Assembly (NCBI GenBank): GCA_944388615.1
Contig: CALXJL010000067.1
Coordinates: forward strand, 1-8,477
Direction of reading: 5' to 3'
Source of the DNA: an uncultured Clostridia bacterium
GTDB taxonomy: Bacteria > Bacillota > Clostridia > TANB77 > CAG-508
DNA length: 8,477 bases
In this document: piece after piece, positions 1 to 5,969 of the stretch
Layout: each line of letters starts with the position of its first letter
Position numbering within the stretch: the first letter of the stretch is position 1
Notes under the pieces: generated by a model
Told to the model about the DNA's origin: nothing
The model's database searches: none
What the model saw: the letters and a program-made list of their open reading frames with translations, nothing else
Program-made: the position numbers and the translations under genes

Positions 1-631
1 TTTCTCTTCTTACTACTTCGAAAACAAATTGTATAGATTTGTGGTTTTTTGTTAATTTTACACTTCCACCTGTTGCTTTAAATGTTTTACCAGACATTTT
101 AGCTGTAATTGATGGTTTTGCAACATATGAATCAAATGCTTTAACTTTTCTTAAATATGCGATTATTACTTGATTACCTGCTAATCTCTTTTTTATCATT
201 GCAACTGGTTTTGCATTATCTGCCGGTTGCCATTTACACTCTATTTCTCTTGAATTAGTTAATAAATATTTTCCCATTTTTTCAAGACAATATATTCTAT
301 ATATTCCTTTTCCATCTTCAGAATTAAAATAATATCTTGTTAGAATTTTTGATTTCACCATTTGATCTAATTTATTATTTAACTTATCCTGTGATTTTAC
401 CTCTATTCCCTTCCACTGAAGCAATTGTAATAGTTGTCTTGAAGTAATGAATTCAAATTCATTCACAAGTTCTAATATTTCAAAGTGTAATTCATTAATA
501 TGACCTATATTAATCTTATGGATAATTTGATTCATAGACACATAACCATCTTTACCATCAAATGTTTTTATTTCTCCTTCTCTAATAGCAAAAGGAGATA
601 CTTCAGCCTTAATTTCGCTATCTTCTACCAT
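1..631 (-). CDS. Putative winged-helix DNA-binding protein, C-terminus beyond window
   Basis: Partial gene: 210 codons are open from the ATG at 629-631 to the window edge, with no stop. The start follows GAGAGG (639-644) at a 7-base spacing and lies 24 bases after the stop of the S1-domain gene, so the two are probably co-transcribed. I do not recognise the family with certainty. Residues about 46-125 read as a winged helix: a first helix (ELHFEILELVNEF), a short second helix (TSRQLLQLL), a recognition-like helix (DKLNNKLDQMVKSKILTRY), a wing, then a YLLT strand. About residues 140-210 alternate strands and helices (VIIAYLRKV, QFVFEVVRRE). This order of winged helix followed by an alpha/beta domain resembles replication-relaxation family proteins, but that is a resemblance by eye only. 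There is no signal peptide or membrane segment. It could equally be a lineage-specific transcription factor. Confidence 0.75.
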   Translation of the reverse strand, partial: MVEDSEIKAEVSPFAIREGEIKTFDGKDGYVSMNQIIHKINIGHINELHFEILELVNEFEFITSRQLLQLLQWKGIEVKSQDKLNNKLDQMVKSKILTRYYFNSEDGKGIYRIYCLEKMGKYLLTNSREIECKWQPADNAKPVAMIKKRLAGNQVIIAYLRKVKAFDSYVAKPSITAKMSGKTFKATGGSVKLTKNHKSIQFVFEVVRRE

Positions 632-638
632 TTTTATT

Positions 639-644
639 CCTCTC
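639..644 (-). promoter_or_regulatory. Ribosome binding site of the winged-helix gene
   Basis: GAGAGG lies 7 bases upstream of the ATG at 629-631. It supports this start for the partial gene, and it lies in the short gap after the S1-domain gene. Confidence 0.6.
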
Positions 645-655
645 TTTCATAAGAT

Positions 656-1462
656 TTAAATAATAACTAATTTTATCTTTTTCTTTTGCGGTAATATTTT
701 TTTTATATATACACTAACCTTTTGTCCATATTCATATCCGCTTTTATATTCTGCCATACCAATTAGGTTAGGTGTGATCTCTATAAAAATTCCTCTATTT
801 TCTTTTTCAGTTTCTCTAATAATTCCCTCAACTATCTCTCCTTGGGTAAACTTACTAGCATTTTCTTCCCATGTTCCTAAGACTTCTTTATATGATAAAC
901 TTATCTTTTTATCTTCTCTATTTATAGATTTTATCACAACTTTTAATTTTTGTCCAATTTTAAGTCTTTCTTCTGGTGATTTTATTCTAGCTACAGATAA
1001 ATCTTCAATATATGCTAATCCTACTATTCCTCCTCCAATTTCTATAAATGCTCCATAATCTGTTATGTTTCTTACAATACCATTTACAGTCTGACCTTCT
1101 TTTAACTCCTCTAACATCCATTTGGTAGCTTCTTTTCCTACAGATTTTCTTGATAATATATATTGATTTGTTTTTTCATCTTTTCCTAAAACTTTAAATT
1201 GAATTATTTTATTAACTTTATTAAAACATATCTCCTTCTTAGGTATACCTTTATTATTAACTTTTACAGCTTCAACTTCTTCTAAAGGTACTATTCCCTT
1301 TATACCTTTACCTAAATTTAAATACAAATTTCCTGTTTCATCACATTTATTCACTAATCCTTGTAAAATAATACCATTACTTCTTGCATCTTGTATTATA
1401 GTCTCACTCATCGGTTCTATTGATGTATCCCAACCTTCTGGCATAAATTTTTGATATACCAT
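656..1462 (-). CDS. S1-domain RNA-binding protein (three S1 repeats)
   Basis: A 268-residue protein built of S1 (OB-fold) RNA-binding domains. The central one, residues about 122-193, is canonical: GQTVNGIVRNITDYGAFIEI, then GLAYIEDLS, then KIGQKLKVVIKSINREDKKISLS. An N-terminal copy (about 30-108, GNLYLNL ... GIVPLEE ... YILSRKS) and a C-terminal copy (about 206-268, GEIVEGII ... IFIEITPNLIGMAEY) are more divergent. It is shorter than ribosomal protein S1 of proteobacteria (six domains) and resembles the short S1-like proteins of Bacillota, so it probably binds mRNA or rRNA in the cytoplasm; its exact role is unknown. I chose the ATG at 1460-1462 because GGGGA sits 5 bases upstream. An in-frame ATG four codons earlier (1472-1474) has no clear ribosome site and is the alternative. 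It follows rluB by 38 bases and precedes the winged-helix gene by 24. Confidence 0.88.
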   Translation of the reverse strand: MVYQKFMPEGWDTSIEPMSETIIQDARSNGIILQGLVNKCDETGNLYLNLGKGIKGIVPLEEVEAVKVNNKGIPKKEICFNKVNKIIQFKVLGKDEKTNQYILSRKSVGKEATKWMLEELKEGQTVNGIVRNITDYGAFIEIGGGIVGLAYIEDLSVARIKSPEERLKIGQKLKVVIKSINREDKKISLSYKEVLGTWEENASKFTQGEIVEGIIRETEKENRGIFIEITPNLIGMAEYKSGYEYGQKVSVYIKKILPQKKKIKLVII

Positions 1463-1467
1463 TAAAA

Positions 1468-1472
1468 TCCCC
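1468..1472 (-). promoter_or_regulatory. Ribosome binding site deciding the S1-protein start
   Basis: GGGGA lies 5 bases before the ATG at 1460-1462. It overlaps the upstream in-frame ATG at 1472-1474, which therefore probably is not the main start. The match is less than ideal, so the choice is moderate. Confidence 0.45.
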
Positions 1473-1500
1473 ATCTTTCGTTTTCATATTTTCTTTTGTT

Positions 1501-2239
1501 TTATTCTTTTAAAGAGCTATTTTTTAATTTTTCAACCTCTTCGTTTTTTAAATATCTCCATGTTCCAATTTTTATATCATTAACAGGTATGTCTCCTATT
1601 TTGCTCCTATGTAAAGCTAGAACTTTTTTTCCTAATGTAGCGAACATTTTTCTCACTTCTCTATTTTTACCTTCATGTATTGTTATTTCAACTCTAGAAA
1701 TATTTTTTTCTTTATCGATTTTTAAAATTTTCACTTTAGCCTTTCCAGAGATATAATCTTCTATCTCCACTCCAGATTCTAAATGCTTTATTTCATCTTC
1801 TGTGATCATTCCCTTTATTGTTACATTATATGTTTTAGGTATCTCATTTTTAGGATGTGTTATTTTATAAATAAAATCACCATCATTTGTTAATATTAAA
1901 GCTCCTGACGTATACATGTCTAATCTTCCAACAGGAAGTAATTTTTCTTTTTGATTTTTTACTAAATCTAATACACACTCTCTATTAAATTGATCTTTTA
2001 CAGTTGTCACATATCCAATAGGTTTATTGAGTAAAATATATGTAAAATTATCTTTTTTATATTCAACTTGTTTACCTTTATATATAATTACATCTTTTTC
2101 AGGGTTTACTTTTATTCCTAATTCTAATTTATTATTGCCATTTACATATATTTCACCATTTAAAATTAATTCCTCACATTTTCTTCTTGAAGCAATTCCG
2201 ACTATTTGCTAAAAATTTCTGTAATCTCATTTCTTCCAT
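1501..2239 (-). pseudogene. rluB: RluB-type 23S rRNA pseudouridine synthase, frameshifted near the start
   Basis: The RsuA/RluB family isomerises specific uridines of rRNA (RluB: U2605 of E. coli 23S rRNA). The ATG at 2237-2239 follows GGAGGG (2246-2251) by 6 bases and gives MEEMRLQKFLANS, the usual family beginning. The next codons should read GIASRRKCEELILNG, but there is one extra base at about 2200-2201, and the frame runs into a stop after 21 codons. From 2199 leftward the correct frame is open to the stop at 1501. Corrected, the protein would be 245 residues, normal for RluB: S4 domain about 4-50, catalytic Asp107 in GRLDMYTSG, then the KTYNV and GKNREVRKMF motifs. The first ordinary start in the shifted frame is a GTG at 2008-2010, giving 169 residues without the S4 domain. 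The rest of the gene is intact, so this is either a recent mutation or a sequencing/assembly error. Confidence 0.88.
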
Positions 2240-2245
2240 ATATAA

Positions 2246-2251
2246 CCCTCC
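2246..2251 (-). promoter_or_regulatory. Ribosome binding site of rluB
   Basis: GGAGGG, 6 bases before the ATG at 2237-2239. This strong site shows that translation is meant to begin there, in the frame that is broken 13 codons later, and not at the downstream GTG at 2008-2010. Confidence 0.75.
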
Positions 2252-2253
2252 AT

Positions 2254-3159
2254 TTACCTATTGTCTAATTCATTAAGAATCTCTTGAAAGTATTTAGGAA
2301 GAGGAGCTTCTAATACCATCTGTTTTCCAGTTATTGGATGTTTAAACTCTAATTTCTTAGCATGTAACATCTGCCCTATTACACCAAATTCATTTTTTCC
2401 ATTAGAATATGTATAATCTCCTACAATAGGATAACCAATTTGTGTTAAATGTACTCTTATTTGATGTGTTCTGCCTGTTTCAATCTTTATCTCAAGTAAT
2501 GTGTAATTATTATATCTTTTTAAAACCTTAAAATGAGTAATTGCTTCCTTTCCTGTTTTTGTTACAGCCATCTTTTTTCTATCCTTATTGCTTCTACCTA
2601 TTGGCATATTAATTGTAGCCTCATTTTCGCTTATCACACCACGTACTAGTGCTATATATGTTTTATGAACTAATCTATTTTTTATTTGCTCACTCATTTT
2701 TATATGTGCTTCATCATTTTTAGCTACAATTAATAATCCCGAAGTATCTTTATCCAATCTATGTACAATTCCTGGTCTTATTTCTCCTCCTATTCCAGAT
2801 AGAGAATCTTTACATATTGCCATAATCGCATTAACAAGTGTTCCATCTGGATTCCCGTTAGCAGGATGTACAACTAGTCCTTTAGGCTTGTCTACTACAA
2901 TAATATCATTATCTTCATATATAATATCTAAAGGAATGTCTTGAGCTTTTAAATCTATTTCTTTAGGCTCAGGAAATTCTATTTCTATTTCATCACCTTC
3001 CACTATTTTATATGATTGTTTAACTATAACACCATTTACATGTACATTATTATCATCTATTAATTTCTGAATCATACTTCTTGAAATAGTTGGATATGTT
3101 TGGCTAATAAATTTATCAATTCTCATACCACAATTTTTTGTCACTTTTATTTTTTCCAA
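2254..3159 (-). CDS. rluD: RluA/RluD-family large-subunit pseudouridine synthase
   Basis: A 301-residue pseudouridine synthase that converts uridine to pseudouridine in structured RNA; E. coli RluD acts on helix 69 of 23S rRNA. Residues about 12-58 form an S4 RNA-binding domain (MRIDKFISQ ... SRSMIQKLI ... NVHVNG). The catalytic domain follows, with IIVVDKPKGLVVHPA at 86-100, the signature HRLDKDTSGLLIVAK at 133-147 with catalytic Asp136, and ETGRTHQIRVH at 227-237. Length and motif order are normal. The start is TTG at 3157-3159: AGAGG lies 7 bases upstream and the N-terminal EKIKVTKNCGMRIDKF extension fits the family, whereas the internal ATG at Met12 would cut into the S4 domain. It begins 2 bases after the lspA stop, the same neighbour pair as lspA-ylyB of Bacillus. 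The exact target uridines cannot be read from sequence, so the symbol is by family (rluD/ylyB). Confidence 0.95.
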   Translation of the reverse strand: MEKIKVTKNCGMRIDKFISQTYPTISRSMIQKLIDDNNVHVNGVIVKQSYKIVEGDEIEIEFPEPKEIDLKAQDIPLDIIYEDNDIIVVDKPKGLVVHPANGNPDGTLVNAIMAICKDSLSGIGGEIRPGIVHRLDKDTSGLLIVAKNDEAHIKMSEQIKNRLVHKTYIALVRGVISENEATINMPIGRSNKDRKKMAVTKTGKEAITHFKVLKRYNNYTLLEIKIETGRTHQIRVHLTQIGYPIVGDYTYSNGKNEFGVIGQMLHAKKLEFKHPITGKQMVLEAPLPKYFQEILNELDNR

Positions 3160-3161
3160 TT

Positions 3162-3677
3162 CTATACCTCTTCTTTTATTTCTTTCTTTTTATCTTTTTT
3201 CTTTTTTATTTCAGAATGTGTATATATTGCCATAGAAACTGCAAATAATACAAATCCTAATATTTCATATACATCTGACAAATTTAATATTGGTAAATTT
3301 GAATTTAACATTGTAAAATCTATATAATCAATAATACCACCCAAGAATATTCTATCTGCTAAATTACTTATTCCTCCTGCTATTATCATACTAAGTGATA
3401 CTTTTGTTAATAAATTCATATTTTCTGATTGTAGCATTATAAATCTAATTATTAATGCAATTATTACTAAATCAGTAATAATTAAAGACATCATACTTTG
3501 TGGTTTTCCCATAAACCCACCTGTATTTTTATAATATGACATACTAAGCACACCATCGACTATAACTTTTCCTTCATTTTGCCAAATTGTTGATGCCATT
3601 ATTTTTAAAGTTTGATCAATTACTATTAAAACTATAACTATTATTAATATAAGTTTATATTTTTCTAATTTTTTCAT
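3162..3677 (-). CDS. lspA: Lipoprotein signal peptidase (signal peptidase II)
   Basis: A 171-residue inner-membrane aspartyl protease that cleaves the signal peptide of prolipoproteins after the lipobox cysteine has been lipidated. Four membrane segments are visible: about 7-25, 62-82, 91-106 and 137-154. The catalytic pair is Asp108 in GGISNLADRI and Asp135 in NLSDVYEILG, joined by the typical GGIIDYIDF strand (113-121). Asp21, at the end of the first segment, is the usual conserved DQ pair. The loop motif normally written NxGAAFG reads NTGGFMG (51-57), a noticeable divergence. The C-terminus is a lysine-rich tail (about 156-171). The ATG at 3675-3677 follows GGAG (3685-3688) by 7 bases. It lies 55 bases after the GT-C-like gene and runs straight into rluD. 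Both catalytic aspartates are present, so it is probably active. Confidence 0.96.
   Translation of the reverse strand: MKKLEKYKLILIIVIVLIVIDQTLKIMASTIWQNEGKVIVDGVLSMSYYKNTGGFMGKPQSMMSLIITDLVIIALIIRFIMLQSENMNLLTKVSLSMIIAGGISNLADRIFLGGIIDYIDFTMLNSNLPILNLSDVYEILGFVLFAVSMAIYTHSEIKKKKDKKKEIKEEV
3167..3171 (-). promoter_or_regulatory. Ribosome binding site for the TTG start of rluD, inside the end of lspA
   Basis: AGAGG lies within the last codons of lspA, and the lspA TAG (3162-3164) separates it from the TTG at 3157-3159. Ribosomes ending lspA therefore sit on the rluD start, which implies translational coupling. Confidence 0.65.
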
Positions 3678-3693
3678 TTTTTTACTCCAAATA

Positions 3694-3729
3694 AGGTATT
3701 TAGGTTTTTAAGGAGCAACCTATAAACCT
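3694..3729 (-). promoter_or_regulatory. Imperfect hairpin between the membrane-protein gene and lspA
   Basis: Two 13-base arms (3717-3729 and 3694-3706) pair with two mismatches around a 10-base loop. The hairpin starts 3 bases after the stop of the upstream gene and ends 5 bases before the lspA ribosome site. No run of T follows on the minus strand, so it is unlikely to be a normal intrinsic terminator. The loop contains CTCC, complementary to the GGAG of lspA (3685-3688). An mRNA-processing, stability or translation-control element is possible; this is inference. Confidence 0.4.
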
Positions 3730-3732
3730 TTA

Positions 3733-5451
3733 TTAAACATCCTGATTAGCATTTAATCTTTCATATAATACAAAATTATAATATGAATACAATTCTTTAT
3801 AATTACTATCTCTAGATATAAATATATTTAATTTTGAATTTCTGGTTATTAATAAATGAGTTATTCCATATTCTTTAAACTTATCCTCATAGTACAGAAG
3901 TATATTAGATATATTCATGAAATCTGTGAAAATATCTCTTCCCACATATTCTCCATTTTCATTCTTTGTGCCATTAAACTCTGGAGAATACAAATCTGAT
4001 CTCGAATCTATGAATACAGGTATTCCCCTAAATAATAAATAACTTCCATAATTATATTCATTATACAGTTTCATATTTTCAATATCCAAATTCTCTAAAA
4101 TATAATCTGATGCCTGTACTGGATAAGATGATTCATTTATAAATTCGTCATCTTTCTTATCTTTAAATTCATATACTCCACATAAAACAATTACTAATAA
4201 AGTTATTATTACTCCTGTTGCAGATACAATTTCTTTTATTATTTTCTTAGTACCTTCTTTATCATATTTATTAAATAACCCTGCTATCAATTGATTTACT
4301 GTTAAACATCCAATTAAAGCCAGCATTGATGTCTGCCTCCTTGAGAGAAATGCAAGTAAAATCAATCCAGACATCATAAATAAATCTTTAAGTTTTATTT
4401 TGGTATCTGTAAATATTAATATAGCTAAAAATAATACTAATGCTATTGCTGTAAACTCATCATTTGCAAGTGTTAATGGTAGATGTTCATTAATATAGCT
4501 TGTAGAATTTCCTTGGAGAGTTCTATATAAATATGTATATGGCATATCTTTTATTGGAGTTAAAAGACCAGTTATAATACATATAATTCCTATTATAATT
4601 AATTTTTTAGTATTTTGATTTTTTTCCATTTGTATTTTATATGGGTTTTCTCTTCTTTTTTCCCTTTTTGTTTTAGATAATAGAATTTTTTCTTCAAGTT
4701 CATTTATATTTTCAGTATATATATTTATTTTTTCTTCTCTATCTTTTACTTTTTTCAATCTTTTATTTATATTTAACAATAGCTTATTCCATAATATTGT
4801 AATTCTATATATAATATCTGCATCCAAAATACATGTCCATAAATAACTTACAACATATGGTAAGAAAAATACAAAAAATAGAGGCCATACAGCAGAATGT
4901 ACATTAGCTATTATAGTAGCTATTATAAATAAGCCAAACCCATATCTTATTTTTCCTGTTTTAAGATATGATTCTATACACCAAATTTCAAATATAAATA
5001 ATATATATGTTACCAATTGTGCTCTTGCTGCAATAAAATCTCTTAATAAATACATTGCACCTAAAGTTATAAAAAATGATGTAAGCCTATTTTTAGATAA
5101 TTTACAATTTAATAAGTATAAAGATATCCCCATAATACTTGCTAATATTATTGTAGATATGTATATTCCCCACATTCCAGCAAAATTATAAATAAGAAAT
5201 ATCATTATATCATAAGCCCAATGTGGATAATAATATGGTAAATTAGGGTGCCATGAATAATGATCTTGTAGATCTATTCCACCAGAGTTTAATATATCTT
5301 TTCCTATTGTAATCGTATAATATGTATCATTTTGTAATGTTACAGGTGATATTATTATACTAAATAAAATTATCACAATAATAGCAAGTATTGTAAATTT
5401 AACATTATTGTCAATTTTATGTTTCTTATTTTTTTTAGTCTTTTCCTTCAT
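3733..5451 (-). CDS. Polytopic membrane protein, GT-C glycosyltransferase-like
   Basis: A 572-residue integral membrane protein. After a basic N-terminus (1-17) comes a first membrane helix (about 18-36). A short outer loop with Asp42 follows, and then many hydrophobic segments (about 88-115, 123-160, 170-206, 283-300, 333-348, 355-392, 407-425). The layout recalls GT-C fold glycosyltransferases, which move sugars from polyprenyl-phosphate carriers on the outer face: an acidic residue in the first outer loop (NDTYYTI), AARAQLVTY (141-149) and IIANVHSAVWP (180-190). The C-terminal soluble part has YGSYLLFRGIPVFIDSRSDLY (468-488), a signature I associate with uncharacterised RgtA-D-like membrane proteins. 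An unusual charged, coiled-coil-like stretch at about 228-282 splits two membrane segments and is probably cytoplasmic. The ATG (5449-5451) follows GGAGG by 4 bases, 36 bases after the repeat-protein gene. Sugar donor and acceptor are unknown, and it may be non-enzymatic. Confidence 0.85.
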   Translation of the reverse strand: MKEKTKKNKKHKIDNNVKFTILAIIVIILFSIIISPVTLQNDTYYTITIGKDILNSGGIDLQDHYSWHPNLPYYYPHWAYDIMIFLIYNFAGMWGIYISTIILASIMGISLYLLNCKLSKNRLTSFFITLGAMYLLRDFIAARAQLVTYILFIFEIWCIESYLKTGKIRYGFGLFIIATIIANVHSAVWPLFFVFFLPYVVSYLWTCILDADIIYRITILWNKLLLNINKRLKKVKDREEKINIYTENINELEEKILLSKTKREKRRENPYKIQMEKNQNTKKLIIIGIICIITGLLTPIKDMPYTYLYRTLQGNSTSYINEHLPLTLANDEFTAIALVLFLAILIFTDTKIKLKDLFMMSGLILLAFLSRRQTSMLALIGCLTVNQLIAGLFNKYDKEGTKKIIKEIVSATGVIITLLVIVLCGVYEFKDKKDDEFINESSYPVQASDYILENLDIENMKLYNEYNYGSYLLFRGIPVFIDSRSDLYSPEFNGTKNENGEYVGRDIFTDFMNISNILLYYEDKFKEYGITHLLITRNSKLNIFISRDSNYKELYSYYNFVLYERLNANQDV

Positions 5452-5487
5452 TTTTCCTCCTTGTTTTACAATTATATTATTTTCATT

Positions 5488-5964
5488 TTACAGATAAAAA
5501 TAACTTTTAGCTCTTGAATCTTGTTGTATTGCAATTTCTGCTATTTCTTTATCTTGTCTAAGTCTTTTACTTGCATATTTTGCGATTAATCCTTTATTTT
5601 TAACTGATTCTATAACAACTTCTTTGTCATCTCTTAATCTTTCACTTGCATAATATAAAACTTGACCAGTTACTTTTACTCCCTCTAATATTATTTCTCT
5701 ATCATCTTTTAATTTGTCATTTGTATAACATATGACCCAACCTTTGTTTTTTACTGCTGCTAAAACCACTTCTCTATCTGCTTTCAGATCATTACTTAAA
5801 AACTCTAATGCTCCACCATCTTGATTAACTGCTTGTAAAGCTATTTCTTTATCATTCCTTAATTCTTCATCAGCAAATTCAATTAGTAAACCATTTTCCT
5901 TAACAGCTTGTAGTATAAAATTTCTATCACCTGAATTTTTTAATACATCTTCTTTCTCTATCAA
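5488..5964 (-). CDS. DUF4116-type repeat protein
   Basis: A 158-residue soluble protein consisting almost entirely of a 25-residue repeat with consensus D(K/R)E-V-L-AVK--G--L-YAS--LR-D. Counted from the TTG start there are five complete units (residues about 13-37, 38-62, 63-87, 88-112, 113-137) and a decayed sixth at the C-terminus (138-158). These match DUF4116, a family of unknown function; each unit looks like a helical hairpin, so the whole should form a small solenoid suited to protein binding. There is no signal peptide, membrane segment or catalytic motif. The start is TTG at 5962-5964, 8 bases after AAAGGAG (5973-5979). A GTG nine bases earlier (5971-5973) overlaps that ribosome site and is unlikely to be used. 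The gene begins 5 bases after the stop of the 757-residue gene, suggesting coupled synthesis and perhaps a physical partnership. Confidence 0.88.
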   Translation of the reverse strand: MIEKEDVLKNSGDRNFILQAVKENGLLIEFADEELRNDKEIALQAVNQDGGALEFLSNDLKADREVVLAAVKNKGWVICYTNDKLKDDREIILEGVKVTGQVLYYASERLRDDKEVVIESVKNKGLIAKYASKRLRQDKEIAEIAIQQDSRAKSYFYL

Positions 5965-5969
5965 GTTTC

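Noticed and set aside
774..1058. Plus-strand open frame of 94 codons opposite the S1-domain gene
   Set aside because: It lies wholly inside a well-supported minus-strand gene, has no ribosome site or recognisable protein, and reads as low-complexity Ser/Ile/Phe-rich shadow sequence.
2008..2010. GTG as the true start of the pseudouridine synthase
   Set aside because: It would remove the S4 domain, whose codons are clearly present upstream in the same frame, and the good ribosome site lies at 2246-2251; a frameshifted longer gene explains the data better.
2027..2212. Plus-strand open frame of 61 codons opposite the rluB start region
   Set aside because: The complementary strand encodes the conserved S4 domain of RluB; the plus-strand peptide is a shadow.
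3100..3327. Plus-strand open frame across the lspA-rluD junction
   Set aside because: Phe-rich product created by the lysine-rich lspA tail read in reverse; no ribosome site.
3694..3729. Hairpin before lspA as an intrinsic terminator
   Set aside because: Two mismatches in the stem and no T run on the minus strand.
5471..5476. Perfect TATAAT in the gap before the GT-C-like gene
   Set aside because: No acceptable -35 at 16-18 bases and no TGn extension; such a hexamer is expected by chance in sequence this AT-rich. An internal promoter is not excluded.
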